A DNA stretch of 64,000 nt from Kitasatospora phosalacinea (GCF_000717185.1 NZ_JNYE01000002.1:62001-126000), one strand, 5' to 3'; shown: positions 1 to 9,043, numbered from the stretch's first letter. Translations and numbers: made by a program. The notes: generated by a model not told the origin, from the letters alone.

Positions 1-3
1 CCC

Positions 4-225
4 ATGCGCGCACCCCGGATCCAGTGCCCCGACTGCGACCGCCCGGTCGCCCTCATGCCCACCCGCCGCACCGGCTACGGCGTCGTCCACGACCACAAGC
101 GCGACCGCCGCTCCCTCACCCTCTGCACCGCCAGCATGCGCCAACTCCCCCTCGCCGAGGCCACCCTGTGGCAGGACGCCCTCCCCGGCCTCCCCGCCCC
201 GGACGTCCCGCCCACCCTGTTCTGA
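4..225 (+). CDS. Small uncharacterised protein, 73 aa
   Basis: A short reading frame starts with ATG three bases inside the window and ends with TGA. The product is basic and proline-rich. It has one CPDC pair near the N-terminus and a single later cysteine, so half of a zinc ribbon is possible but a complete site is not visible. Third codon positions are almost all G or C, as expected for real genes here. The upstream region lies outside the window, so the start and any ribosome binding site cannot be checked. I do not recognise the family. Confidence 0.5.
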   Translation: MRAPRIQCPDCDRPVALMPTRRTGYGVVHDHKRDRRSLTLCTASMRQLPLAEATLWQDALPGLPAPDVPPTLF

Positions 226-302
226 GCCCGCCGGGGGCTGGTCACCCCCTGGGGCCCCGGGTAGCGTCCCGTCCCGAAGGCCAGCACCCAGGGGGGACGC
301 GC

Positions 303-1796
303 ATGGCGCACACCGGCACCACCCAGTACCAGTACCTGGAGTCGCTCGACTCCACCCGCATCCTGCGGCCCCGGCCCGGGGAGCCGGACGGCGAGTACGC
401 CGAGGAGGCGCACCTGCAGGTCTTCACCGAGGTGCTGATGACACTGGCGCTCGGCCGCACCGTCGTCGTCCCGCAGTCGTACGCCTTCGACTCGTACGCG
501 TTCCTGCGCGTCGCCACCGACGTCCTGCGGGCCAGGACCGGCGCCGCCGCCGACCACCACCCGTTCCGGGTCCACCTGCACGGCGCCCGGTCCTACCGGG
601 AGGCCGTCGACCAGATGCTCGCCCGGGCCCGGACCGCCGACCCCGCGCAGCCGTTCCTCAGCCGCCTGCTGCCCGAGCTCAACGACCCCGCCGCGCACGA
701 CCTCGACCCCGGCGAACTGCACGAACACGCCGCCGACTTCGAACGGCTGCGCCGGGCCCCGTGGCTGGACGACGAGCGGGCCGCCGGGCTGCGGCTGATC
801 GCCGACGAGTTCGACTGGCCGCCCGTCGACGCCAGGCCCCCCGCCCGCACGTACCGGCTGGGCGAACTGGTGGTCGGCGCGGCCGACCCGTCCTCGCCGA
901 TGGGCCGCTCCGCCGCGAACCTGCCGGAGCAGCAGCGGGACGTCCACGCCGCTCTGGCCGCCGCGATCCGCCTGCTCGGCACCGACCGCCCGGAGTCCTT
1001 CGACAACCGCAGCCGGCTGCGCCTGCCGCTCCCCTGGCCCGGCGACCCCGACGGGCGCAGCCCCGCGCAGATCATCGGCGACCCCGAGACGCTCGCCCTG
1101 CTCGTCGAGTTCGTCGACACCCTCTACAACGTCATCGTGGTCGACTCCATCGGCGTCGCCGACGCCACCCTCTCCACCGACCTCGCCCTGGACGAGCACC
1201 GGCTGACCGGCCGCGCCGTCGCCCAGGAACTCGCCCTCGCCCAGTACCGCTCCCGGACCCACCCCACCGCCTGGCTGCCCCCGGCACCCGCCGCGGAGGG
1301 GACGCCCCCGCTGTTCAGGATCGAACTCGACGCCGCCGCCGCACTCACCGACGACCAGGCCCGCGCCCGGCTCGCCGCCCTGCGCGCCAACGCCACCGAC
1401 GCGGTCGCCGCCCTGCTGCGGGCCCGGGCCGAACCCCGCGCCAGGTCCCCGTTCTGGCGGGGCGTCGACGCGCTGCGCGCCGCCGAGGACCAGCGGGCCG
1501 CCCGGGCCGCGCTCGACGCCCACCTGGCCCACGTCGCCACCCTCGTCGGCAGCGGGGTCGCGGTCTCCACCCGCGGCGGCTCCCTGGTCGAGATGGCCCT
1601 GACCGCCGCGGGCGCCGTGGGCCCCGCCCTCGCCACCGAGGCGTGGCACCTGCCCGGCCTGCTCAGCTACTCGGCGACCGCCGTCGGCGCGGTCGGCAGC
1701 CTGGTCTACGGCAAGACCAAGCAGGCCGCCGCCGGACGCCGCCGCACCAGGGGGACCGCGTGCGCACTGGGGCGGGTCGTCGACGTGAGAGGCTGA
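303..1796 (+). CDS. Uncharacterised protein, 497 aa
   Basis: The ATG is preceded by a G-rich Shine-Dalgarno-like stretch (GGGGGGAC) about 4 nt upstream. The frame stays open further upstream, but that part reads as low-complexity Pro/Arg sequence and is probably not translated. The protein is acidic, soluble-looking and Ala/Arg-rich. Roughly residues 425-475 carry small-residue hydrophobic stretches that could form helices packing on a membrane. I see no catalytic motif and do not recognise the family. The stop lies 5 nt before the Nudix gene start, so the two are probably co-transcribed. Confidence 0.7.
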   Translation: MAHTGTTQYQYLESLDSTRILRPRPGEPDGEYAEEAHLQVFTEVLMTLALGRTVVVPQSYAFDSYAFLRVATDVLRARTGAAADHHPFRVHLHGARSYREAVDQMLARARTADPAQPFLSRLLPELNDPAAHDLDPGELHEHAADFERLRRAPWLDDERAAGLRLIADEFDWPPVDARPPARTYRLGELVVGAADPSSPMGRSAANLPEQQRDVHAALAAAIRLLGTDRPESFDNRSRLRLPLPWPGDPDGRSPAQIIGDPETLALLVEFVDTLYNVIVVDSIGVADATLSTDLALDEHRLTGRAVAQELALAQYRSRTHPTAWLPPAPAAEGTPPLFRIELDAAAALTDDQARARLAALRANATDAVAALLRARAEPRARSPFWRGVDALRAAEDQRAARAALDAHLAHVATLVGSGVAVSTRGGSLVEMALTAAGAVGPALATEAWHLPGLLSYSATAVGAVGSLVYGKTKQAAAGRRRTRGTACALGRVVDVRG

Positions 1797-1801
1797 CCGC
1801 C

Positions 1802-2389
1802 ATGACCGCCACGCCCCCCGGGCCGGACAGGAACGGGGCCGAAGACCGGGACGCCATCCGGCGCACCCGCGAGGTCCTCGCCTACCGCAACCGCTTCGTC
1901 GACGTCTACGACGACGAGGTCGCCTTCCCGAACGGCACCGACGGCCGCTACCTGCGGATCCACCACCGCGGCGAGGGCCACGGCGTGGTGGTCCTCCCCG
2001 TCCGCGACGGGGCCGTCGGCCTGGTGCGCACCTACCGCTACCCCCTCGGCCGCCTCCAGTGGGGCCTGCCCCGCGGCTTCTCGCACGGCGCCGACCCGCT
2101 GGTCACCGCCCGCGCCGAACTCCACGAGGAACTCGGCGTCCCCGAAGCCGAGTTCACCCTCCTCGGCACCATGACCCCCGACTCCGGCCTGCTCGCCGAC
2201 CCCGTCGCCGTCGTCCACGCCACCGTCACCACCACCCCCGGCGCCCCCCTCACCCCCGAAGAGGTCACCGAGTCCCGCTGGCTCCCCCTCCCCGACCTCC
2301 CCCACTGGATCACCACCGGCCACCTCGACGACGCCCTCACCCTCGCCACCCTCACCCTCGCCCGCGCCCACGGCCTCCTCCCGCCCTAA
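1802..2389 (+). CDS. Nudix hydrolase, 195 aa
   Basis: The Nudix box lies at about residues 92-113. Its helix AELHEELGV keeps the metal-binding E-x-x-E-E pattern, although the usual Arg of the RE pair is Ala and the loop is one residue short. A PLGRLQWGLPRG segment precedes it, typical of ADP-ribose or NDP-sugar pyrophosphatases, and a TPDSGLLAD segment follows. The first 50 residues resemble the ADP-ribose pyrophosphatase subgroup. The likely activity is Mg-dependent hydrolysis of a nucleoside diphosphate linked to another moiety; the substrate cannot be told. It sits 5 nt after the preceding gene and ends before a strong hairpin. Confidence 0.85.
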   Translation: MTATPPGPDRNGAEDRDAIRRTREVLAYRNRFVDVYDDEVAFPNGTDGRYLRIHHRGEGHGVVVLPVRDGAVGLVRTYRYPLGRLQWGLPRGFSHGADPLVTARAELHEELGVPEAEFTLLGTMTPDSGLLADPVAVVHATVTTTPGAPLTPEEVTESRWLPLPDLPHWITTGHLDDALTLATLTLARAHGLLPP

Positions 2390-2431
2390 CCCCGGCCCCA
2401 GGCCCCAGGCCCCCGGCCCCCGGGAACGGCG

Positions 2432-2468
2432 ACGGCCCCCGACCGCATCGCTGCTGGTCGGGGGCCGT
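2432..2468. terminator. Bidirectional hairpin terminator
   Basis: A perfect 13-bp inverted repeat (ACGGCCCCCGACC / GGTCGGGGGCCGT) encloses an 11-nt loop. It lies between the convergent Nudix gene and tRNA-Ser, so it can serve both. Confidence 0.75.
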
Positions 2469-2475
2469 TCTCGCG

Positions 2476-2561
2476 CGGAGGGTGTGGGATTTGAACCCAC
2501 GGTGGCGCGAAGCCACGACAGTTTTCAAGACTGGTCCCTTAGGCCGCTCGGGCAACCCTCC
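2476..2561 (-). tRNA. tRNA-Ser (UGA anticodon)
   Basis: On the minus strand the acceptor stem GGAGGGT pairs with ACCCTCC, followed by discriminator G. The anticodon loop CTTGAAA carries anticodon UGA. A long variable arm (GTGGC/GCCAC) and the T-loop GGTTCAAATCC identify a class II serine tRNA. CCA is not encoded. Confidence 0.96.
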
Positions 2562-2643
2562 TCGGCGGAGGCCAGCCTAACGGGTCGGAGCGGCCCGGGT
2601 GCACACCGTTTCCGGGGCGGGAGGGGTGCGGGAGGGGTGGGGG

Positions 2644-4362
2644 TCAGTTGTCGCCCTTGCGTTCGCCGAGGGTGACGGTGGTCTTGGCGGGCTTGCCGTC
2701 GCGGGTGTACTCGACCTCGACCTTCTCGCCGGGCTTGTGGGTCCAGATCTCGCTGACCAGGGTGGGGCCGCTGTCGATGGCGATGCCGCCGAGCTTGGTG
2801 ATGACGTCACCGGGCTTGAGGCCGGCCTGGTCGGCGGGGCCGCCGGGGGTGACGGCGGGGGTGCCCTGGACGGGGGTGGTGGAGATCTGGGCGCCGTCGC
2901 CCTTGTAGCTGTCGTTGCGCAGGACGCCGAGGATCGCGTAGACGGGGGTGCCGTCCTTGATCAGGGTCTGGGCGACCCACTTGGCCTGGTTGATCGGGAT
3001 GGCGAAGCCGAGGCCGATGGAGCCGGCCCGGCCGGTGCCGCTGGTGTTGGACTGGATCGCGGAGTTGATGCCGATGACCGAGCCGGAGGCGTCGAGCAGC
3101 GGGCCGCCGGAGTTGCCCGGGTTGATCGAGGCGTCGGTCTGCAGGGCGTTCATGTAGGAGGCCTGCGCGCCGGTCTCGTCGCCGGAGGCCACCGGGCGGT
3201 CCTTGGCCGAGACGATGCCGGTGGTGACGGTGCCCTCCAGGCCGTAGGGGGCGCCGATGGCGATGGTGGCGTCGCCGATGGCGACCTTGTCGGAGTCGCC
3301 GAGCGGCAGCGGGGTGAGCTTGTCGGTGGGCGGGTCGTCCAGGCGGACGACGGCGACGTCGTAGCCCTGGGCGCGGCCGACGACGGAGGCGCTGTAGGAG
3401 GAGCCGTCGGAGAACTTGACGGTGAGCTTGCCGCCGTCGGCGGCGGGGGCGACCACGTGGTTGTTGGTCAGGATGTGGCCCTCGGTGTCGAAGACGAAAC
3501 CGGTGCCGGTGCCGGACTCGCTGGAGCCCTCGGCCTTGATGGTGACGGTGGACGGCAGCGCCTTCGCGGCGATCCCGGCGACGGACTCGGGGGCCCGGTC
3601 GAGGTTCTGGTGGGTGTTGCCGACCGTGACGGTGGTGCTGTTGTGGCTGGCGCTGCTGCTGCCGCCGCCCTTGCCGTTGTCGGTGACGGAGGCGCCGATC
3701 GCGCCGCCCGCCAGGCCCGCGACCAGGGCGACGGCCGCGACCAGGGCGATCAGCGAGCCGCGCTTGCGCTTGCCGGGTCCGCCCGCGCCGGGCTGCGGGG
3801 CGGTGCCCCACGGCTCGCCGGGGCCGCCGGTGCCGGCGCCGCCGATGGCGTCCCCGCCGGTCGGGTGGCCCCAGCCGCCGACCGGGTGGCCGGCGCCGAA
3901 CGGGTGCTGCGGCTGCTGCGGGGCGTTCGGGTCGCCGGGCGCGGCCTGGCCGTCCTGGAGGAGCGGCGCGGGCAGCGCCGGAACGAACGGCGCCGGGGCC
4001 GCGATCGCGGTGGTGGCCTCGTCCGGGCGGGCGTACGGGCTGACCGGCTCGTCCGGGCGGGCGTACGGGCTGACCGGCTCGTCCGGGCGGGCGTACGGAT
4101 TGGCGGGGACGGGGGCGGGCGCGGGCGCGGGGGCCGGTGCCGCGGCGGGCGCCTCGGGCACCTTGCCGAGCTGCATGGTCCGCTCGGCCGCGGGCAGCAC
4201 CGGCGGCGGCGCGTCCAGGTAGGACGGCACGGGGGCCGGGGCGGGGGCCGGGGCCGGGGCGGAGGCGGCGGGCGTACCGGACCCGGCGGTCACCGCCTCG
4301 GTGCCGGTGGGCCCGGTGGCCTTCTCCGGCGGGGTGGTACCACTCGCGTGCTCGGTGCTCAC
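2644..4362 (-). CDS. Membrane-anchored HtrA/DegP-type serine protease with PDZ domain, 572 aa
   Basis: Residues 1-200 form a Pro/Ala-rich cytoplasmic tail. A basic KRKR stop is followed by one membrane helix at about 203-226. The extracytoplasmic trypsin-like domain has the catalytic triad His302 (NNHVV), Asp335 (DVAVV) and Ser418 (GNSGGP). A PDZ domain fills about 475-567. This is the actinobacterial HtrA/PepD layout, a quality-control protease acting outside the membrane. The GTG start at 4362 is chosen because GGAGG lies 6 nt upstream; in-frame codons further upstream lack such a site. No sensor kinase or anti-sigma gene is adjacent. The tail carries an exact 10-residue repeat, listed separately. 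Confidence 0.92.
   Translation of the reverse strand: MSTEHASGTTPPEKATGPTGTEAVTAGSGTPAASAPAPAPAPAPVPSYLDAPPPVLPAAERTMQLGKVPEAPAAAPAPAPAPAPVPANPYARPDEPVSPYARPDEPVSPYARPDEATTAIAAPAPFVPALPAPLLQDGQAAPGDPNAPQQPQHPFGAGHPVGGWGHPTGGDAIGGAGTGGPGEPWGTAPQPGAGGPGKRKRGSLIALVAAVALVAGLAGGAIGASVTDNGKGGGSSSASHNSTTVTVGNTHQNLDRAPESVAGIAAKALPSTVTIKAEGSSESGTGTGFVFDTEGHILTNNHVVAPAADGGKLTVKFSDGSSYSASVVGRAQGYDVAVVRLDDPPTDKLTPLPLGDSDKVAIGDATIAIGAPYGLEGTVTTGIVSAKDRPVASGDETGAQASYMNALQTDASINPGNSGGPLLDASGSVIGINSAIQSNTSGTGRAGSIGLGFAIPINQAKWVAQTLIKDGTPVYAILGVLRNDSYKGDGAQISTTPVQGTPAVTPGGPADQAGLKPGDVITKLGGIAIDSGPTLVSEIWTHKPGEKVEVEYTRDGKPAKTTVTLGERKGDN
4021..4098 (-). repeat. 30-bp in-frame tandem repeat in the HtrA-like gene
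   Basis: Two identical 30-bp units (4021-4050, 4051-4080) are followed by an 18-bp partial third copy. Translated on the minus strand they give PYARPDEPVS-type decapeptides at about residues 99-115 of the cytoplasmic tail. Identity at DNA level, including third positions, points to recent slippage. Confidence 0.85.
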
Positions 4363-4611
4363 GGACGACCTCCATCGCTGAACAGAACCTTCGGCCGCGA
4401 ACCGCGGCGCCGGGGTCACGGTCCTCAACCTCGGGGCACAGTTTTTCCTATACCGGATTCGGACACCGTAAGCGGCCCCCTGAAGAAATCATGAGAAGCC
4501 TTAGGCCGTCCTGACATGCCCACCGGCGGTCCCGCGATGCGGACGGCTCCGCCCCCGGTCTTGGCGTTCCCCCGGTCGGAGGCTAGCCTGTCGCTCCTGT
4601 AAACCGAAGAA

Positions 4612-4741
4612 CGTCGCGGGAGCTTGGACCAGCCAGGCTGAGAGTGCGCCGGTTCGACCGTGGGGCAGGGCGGTGACGCCACCCCGGCCGAGGGAGCGCT
4701 GACCGCCGGAACCTGTCCGGGTAATGCCGGCGTAGGGAGTA
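4612..4741 (+). promoter_or_regulatory. TPP (THI-box) riboswitch
   Basis: The conserved thiamine pyrophosphate aptamer elements are present in order: a GCGGGAGC-type first stem, CTGAGAG at 4638-4644, and the ACCTG...GGGTAATGCCGGCGTAGGGA block at about 4711-4738. The transporter start codon follows within 10 nt, so control is probably by masking the ribosome site. A TAGCCT hexamer about 25 nt upstream is a possible -10. Confidence 0.93.
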
Positions 4742-4747
4742 TCGGCC

Positions 4748-6118
4748 ATGACGGCTGTTCCGTCTGCCCAGTTGTCCGAGCGCGCCGCCGAGGTGCGCAC
4801 CGAGGCCCCGCTGACCCTCGACACCGCCCCGCCGCGCACCCTGGACTTCCGGGCGCTGTTCGCGCTGTGGGCGAACCTCGGGGTGAGCCTGATCGGCTTC
4901 ACCAGCGCCGCGACGGTGCTCGGCGCGTCCGGCCAGGAGCTGGGCTTCGCGGCCGCCGTGACGGCGATCGTCGCGGGCACTGTGATCGGCACCGCGATGC
5001 TGGCGGTGGCGGCCCTGGTGGGCGCCCGGACCGGCGCCCCGGCGATGACGGTGCTGCGCGGCCTGTTCGGCACCCGGCTGTCGTACGTGCCGACGGTGCT
5101 GAACATCGTGCAGTGCGTCGGCTGGGGCGTGTACGAGCTGACGGTGGTGGCCTGGGGCGCGCAGACCGTGTCCGGCACCGCGGGCTGGCGCTGGCTGTTC
5201 GTGCTGCTGGCGGGCGTGCTGACCACGGTGCTGACGATCTGGCCGCTGGGCGCGATCGCGGTGCTGCGCAAGTACGTGGCGGTCGCGGTGGGCGCGGCGA
5301 TGGTCTACTTCACGGTGCAGTTCGCCCGGCAGGGCTTCCCGGACCCGGGCGCGGGCAACTGGCACGGCTTCCTGCACGCGACGGACGCGGTGATCGCGGT
5401 GTCGGTGTCGTTCGTGCCGCTGGCCGCGGACTACACCCGGCACGCGCGCAGCTCGTCGAAGGCGTTCTGGGCGACGTTCTCCGGCTACTCGGTGGCCCAG
5501 GTGTGGTGCTACGTGCTGGGCGTGGTGGCGCTGCTGCAGTCGGGCGGGGACGAGGGCCGGATCTTCGAGTCGTTCACCGGCGTCGCGGCGGGCTGGGCGT
5601 TCCTGCTGGTGCTGGTGCTGCGGGAAACCGACCAGTCGTTCGCGAACGTGTACTCGACGGCGATGTCGGTCCACAACCTGTGGCCGCGGGTGGACCGCCG
5701 GGTGCTGACCGGCGGGATCGGCGTGCTGGTGACGGTGCTGGCGCTGCAGATCAAGGAGTTCACCGACTCGTACTACGGGTTCCTGGGGCTGATCGGCTCG
5801 GTGTTCGTGCCGCTGTTCGCGGTGCTGGCGGCGGACTACTTCCTGGGCGCGGGCCGGCGTGGCTGGAACCTGGAGCAGGACGCCCCGGCGCGCTGGGTGA
5901 TGCTGCTGCCGTGGGCGGTGGGCTTCGCGGTGTACCAGCTGCTCGCCCCGTCCGCGATCGGCGGCTGGTGGACCGGGTTCTGGGCGGACGTCCAGCGGGC
6001 GGTGCACTTCACCCCGCAGTCGTGGACCTCGGCCTCGCTGTTCTCGTTCCTGGTGGCGGCGCTGGCCACCCTCGCGGTGACGGCGCTGGAGCGACCGGGG
6101 GCGGCCGGGCGCTCCTGA
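4748..6118 (+). CDS. cytX: NCS1-family transporter, putative hydroxymethylpyrimidine permease (CytX-like), 456 aa
   Basis: About twelve hydrophobic helices follow a 35-residue N-terminal tail. The opening segment (FALWANLGVSLIGF) and the later GFLGLIGSVFVPLFAV stretch are typical of the NCS1 purine/cytosine permease family. The gene is directly preceded by a TPP riboswitch. NCS1 members under TPP control are generally assigned as CytX, importers of the thiamine pyrimidine precursor HMP. That substrate is inferred from regulation, not from residues. It stands alone, with no thiamine biosynthesis gene next to it. The ATG is the first in-frame start after the riboswitch. Confidence 0.88.
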   Translation: MTAVPSAQLSERAAEVRTEAPLTLDTAPPRTLDFRALFALWANLGVSLIGFTSAATVLGASGQELGFAAAVTAIVAGTVIGTAMLAVAALVGARTGAPAMTVLRGLFGTRLSYVPTVLNIVQCVGWGVYELTVVAWGAQTVSGTAGWRWLFVLLAGVLTTVLTIWPLGAIAVLRKYVAVAVGAAMVYFTVQFARQGFPDPGAGNWHGFLHATDAVIAVSVSFVPLAADYTRHARSSSKAFWATFSGYSVAQVWCYVLGVVALLQSGGDEGRIFESFTGVAAGWAFLLVLVLRETDQSFANVYSTAMSVHNLWPRVDRRVLTGGIGVLVTVLALQIKEFTDSYYGFLGLIGSVFVPLFAVLAADYFLGAGRRGWNLEQDAPARWVMLLPWAVGFAVYQLLAPSAIGGWWTGFWADVQRAVHFTPQSWTSASLFSFLVAALATLAVTALERPGAAGRS

Positions 6119-6192
6119 GGCGACCGGCTGTTCACCCGCCCGTCGCCGTGCCGGGGGACGGCGGCCACCGGGCGCCGCGTACGGTGGTCGGC

Positions 6193-7014
6193 GTGGACAC
6201 CCAGCACAGCGCGGCCGGTCCGGCCGCCGCCCGGACGGGCCGCGTCGAGCGTTCGGCGGTCAAGGTGATCGCCCACCGGGGTTCCTCGGCGGCGCTGCCG
6301 GAGCACACCGAGGAGGCGTACCGGCGGGCGCTGGAGGAGGGCGCGGACGGGCTGGAGTGCGACGTCCGGGTCACCGCCGACGGGCAGTTGGTGTGCGTGC
6401 ACGACCGCACGGTGGAGCGGACCTCGGACGGGCGGGGCACGGTGTCGGCGATGACGCTGGCCCAGCTCTCCGCGCTGGACTTCGGCTCGTGGAAGCACCC
6501 GGGGGAGCCGCGGCGCAGCTCGGTGCTCACCCTGGAGCGGCTGCTGGAGCTGGTCGCGGACGCCGGGCGGCGGGTGGAGCTGGCGATCGAGACCAAGCAC
6601 CCGGTGCGGTACGCGGGCCGGGTGGAGGCCGAACTGCTGCGGGTGCTGGACCGGTTCGGGCTGCTGCCGGCCTCGCCGGAGGATTCGGCGGTGCGGGTGA
6701 TGAGCTTCTCCGAGCTGGCCCTGCACCGCGTCCGGCGGGCCGCCCCGGCGGTGCCCCGGGTGTACCTGTGGGAGCGGCGGCTGCCGGTGCTGGGCCGGAC
6801 CAGGGCGCTGCCGGGGGGTGCGGCGGTCGCCGGGCCGGGCATCGAGCTGGTGCGGCGCGACCCGGGCCTGGTGACGGCGCTGCGCCGGGCCGGGCACCCG
6901 GTGCACGTGTGGACGGTGGACCGGCCGGAGGACGTCGAGCTCTGCCTGGAGCTCGGCGTGGCGGCGCTGATCACCAACCGTCCGGCCGAGGTGCTGGCCC
7001 AGCTCGGCCGCTGA
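6193..7014 (+). CDS. Glycerophosphodiester phosphodiesterase family protein, 273 aa
   Basis: The GDPD signature is complete: AHRG at residues 27-30, an EHTEEAY segment at about 37-43, and ECDVRVTADGQLVCVHD carrying the metal and catalytic residues. Later come AIETKH and the C-terminal VHVWTVDRPEDV and LGVAALITNRP segments. The enzyme hydrolyses glycerophosphodiesters to glycerol-3-phosphate and an alcohol. I see no signal peptide, so it is probably cytoplasmic. The GTG at 6193 is preferred because TACGGT (6180-6185) lies 7 nt upstream, the spacing of a leaderless start; GTG 6184 is an alternative. The stop abuts a tandem repeat. Confidence 0.9.
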   Translation: MDTQHSAAGPAAARTGRVERSAVKVIAHRGSSAALPEHTEEAYRRALEEGADGLECDVRVTADGQLVCVHDRTVERTSDGRGTVSAMTLAQLSALDFGSWKHPGEPRRSSVLTLERLLELVADAGRRVELAIETKHPVRYAGRVEAELLRVLDRFGLLPASPEDSAVRVMSFSELALHRVRRAAPAVPRVYLWERRLPVLGRTRALPGGAAVAGPGIELVRRDPGLVTALRRAGHPVHVWTVDRPEDVELCLELGVAALITNRPAEVLAQLGR

Positions 7015-7370
7015 GGCCGGGGCCGGGGCTGGAGCCGGAGCCAGGGCCGGGGCTGGAGCCGGAGCCAGGGCCGGGGCTGGAGCCGGAGCCAGGGCCGGGG
7101 CTGGAGCCGGAGCCAGGGCCGGGGCCGGGGGCCCTCGGGCGGCCCCCGCGGGTGGCACCCGGCGCCCAATCGCGTGACAGGAATACCGAACGGGGTATTT
7201 CCGGGCGGCGTTTCCCGCCGATCACCGCCGCTGAACGTGAGACACCCCTCACCTTTTGCCCGCGGTCCGTGCGGATGTCGTTAATGCCGCCATCGGATCG
7301 TCGAACGCCCGTTTCCGACGCATTACCGGCGGGCATCCATCCCTCGGCAGAAGCTGAAGGAGGTCCGGGG
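7015..7370. other. Intergenic region between the GDPD and RsbW-like genes
   Basis: After the tandem repeat, 7127-7370 is lower in GC (for example around 7180-7215) and looks like a promoter region for the downstream ATP-binding protein. I see no convincing gene. A clear AAGGAGG at 7357-7363 belongs to the next gene. Confidence 0.6.
7021..7126. repeat. 24-bp tandem repeat, 4 copies plus partial
   Basis: Four exact copies of a 24-bp unit, beginning GGCCGGGGCTGGAGCC, run from 7021 to 7116 and continue into a 10-bp partial copy. They begin 6 bases after the GDPD stop codon. Confidence 0.9.
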
Positions 7371-7874
7371 GTGGCGTTGATGGTGGCGCGAGCTGTGCCA
7401 GTTCAGGCCGGGTCGACCTCATCGGCCATGGCGGTTCCGCACGGGCCGGCCAGTGTTTCGACCGCGCGGCGCCGGCTGCGCAGCGACCTCGGCGACCGGT
7501 CGATACCGGAAGCGGTGATTGACGACGCGGTGTTGATCCTCTCCGAACTGCTCAGCAATTCCTGCCGGCACGCGAGACCGCTGGAGCACGACGGCGGCGC
7601 GCTCGGCCAGGAGGTGGAGAGCGGTACGGTGCTGGTGAGTTGGCAGATGCGCGGGGACGGCCTGCTGACCCTGGAGGTGACGGACGGCGGGGCGGCGACC
7701 CGGCCGGTCCCGGCCAGCCCGTCGGTGACGGCGCACGGCGGCCGGGGCCTGAGCATCGTCGGCAAGCTCGCCCGGGACTGGGGCGTGCGGCACGCACCCG
7801 GTCAGGTGACGGTGTGGGCGGAGCTCCCGGCGTCCGGGCAGGTCGCGGGCGGCGGGCGGCGGCGCAGCGCCTGA
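7371..7874 (+). CDS. RsbW-like ATP-binding protein (HATPase_c), 167 aa
   Basis: A GHKL ATPase fold is recognisable from the N box ELLSNSCRHA, the G1 box LEVTDGG and the G2 box HGGRGLSIV. In Streptomyces this single-domain class covers anti-sigma factor kinases and related regulators that usually partner STAS or SpoIIE proteins. No such partner is adjacent; a SpoIIE-type protein lies about 2.4 kb downstream. The GTG start is supported by AAGGAGG 7 nt upstream. The target is unknown. Confidence 0.85.
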   Translation: MALMVARAVPVQAGSTSSAMAVPHGPASVSTARRRLRSDLGDRSIPEAVIDDAVLILSELLSNSCRHARPLEHDGGALGQEVESGTVLVSWQMRGDGLLTLEVTDGGAATRPVPASPSVTAHGGRGLSIVGKLARDWGVRHAPGQVTVWAELPASGQVAGGGRRRSA

Positions 7875-7950
7875 GCGGGGCCCGGGCGGGGCCGTCCGGG
7901 CGAAGTAGGCTGCCCGGTGCAACGTCCGACGTCCCCGGGAGAGCCGCACC

Positions 7951-8928
7951 ATGGCCAAGAAGGCCGCGAAGAAGCAGCCCAGCCAGTCCACCGCCGTCGA
8001 GGGCGAGGTCCCGGTCGTCGGGGCGCGCGAGGCGTGCCCGTGCGGTTCGGGCCGCCGCTACAAGGCGTGCCACGGCCGCCAGGCGGCGCACGCGGTGCAG
8101 GAGTTGGTGCACCGCCCGTTCGAGGGCCTGCCGGGCGAGGCCGACTGGGTGGCCCTGCGCGAGCTGGTCCCGGCCGCCACGGTGCCGCTGGCGCTGGCCG
8201 CCGGGGTGGCCGAGGAGGCCGTCGGTGACGTCCCGTCGGTGACGCTGGCGACGGTCCTGCCGCTGGCCTGGCCGGCCCTGCGCCGCCCGGACGGGTCGAT
8301 CCTGCTGGGCCTGCAGACGCAGTCCTCCTCGGGCGACCTGAGCCGTGACCTGGCGGACGCGCTGGAGCTGGCGCTGGGCACCGAGCCGGGCACCCCGGTG
8401 CCGGCCCGCCGGACCAACCCGGGCGGCCGCCGCCTGCAGGAACTGCTGGACACCGCGGCCGCGTTCGAGCCCGAGGTGCACACCGGCTTCGAGTTCTGGC
8501 TGGAGGACGCCGAGGCGGCGACCGGCGAGGTGGCGGCCTCGCTGGAGCGGGCCAACGCCTCCGCGATCCCGACCGAGAAGCTGGCCGGGGTGGACTCCGC
8601 GTACTGGTGCGGCACCCCGGACAAGAACCACCTGCGCTGGGTGATGACCGTCCCCGAGGAGCAACTGCTGGACGCGCTGGCCCGGCTGTCGGCGGCCGGG
8701 GACGGCTCGCTGGGCGAGGGCACCAAGCTGGTGGGCTCGTTCCGGGCGCACGGCCTGACCGTCCCGGTGTGGGACCTGCCGGTGGAGATGACCGCCGCGG
8801 AGGTGGAGAAGCCCGCCGTGGAGTTCGCCGCGAAGCTGGCCGAGGTGCTGGCCGCGCCCGCGCCGCTGACCGCGGAGGAGCGCCGGGCCCGGGCCAACCT
8901 GGTGAGCCGTCAGGTCACCCTGAACTAG
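7951..8928 (+). CDS. DUF5926 family protein with SEC-C zinc motif, 325 aa
   Basis: A Lys/Ala-rich N-terminus (MAKKAAKKQ) leads into a SEC-C motif CPCGSGRRYKACHG at about residues 30-43, a small zinc-binding module also found at the SecA C-terminus. The remaining roughly 270 residues are acidic and match what I know as the actinobacterial DUF5926 family, whose function is not established. The start is an ATG with GGGAGAG 8 nt upstream. A strong hairpin terminator follows about 115 nt after the stop. Confidence 0.85.
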   Translation: MAKKAAKKQPSQSTAVEGEVPVVGAREACPCGSGRRYKACHGRQAAHAVQELVHRPFEGLPGEADWVALRELVPAATVPLALAAGVAEEAVGDVPSVTLATVLPLAWPALRRPDGSILLGLQTQSSSGDLSRDLADALELALGTEPGTPVPARRTNPGGRRLQELLDTAAAFEPEVHTGFEFWLEDAEAATGEVAASLERANASAIPTEKLAGVDSAYWCGTPDKNHLRWVMTVPEEQLLDALARLSAAGDGSLGEGTKLVGSFRAHGLTVPVWDLPVEMTAAEVEKPAVEFAAKLAEVLAAPAPLTAEERRARANLVSRQVTLN

Positions 8929-9043
8929 GCCGGAGTGACCCGCGTCACATTTTCCGCCGTCCTCCGGAGGGTCCCGGAAATCCCAAGGGCCTTTCGGCGT
9001 GGACAAATTGGCGCGGAGCCGGATCTTTGTTACTGTTTGAACA

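Noticed and set aside
7021..7126. Possible CRISPR array
   Set aside because: The units are contiguous with no spacers, and no cas genes are present.
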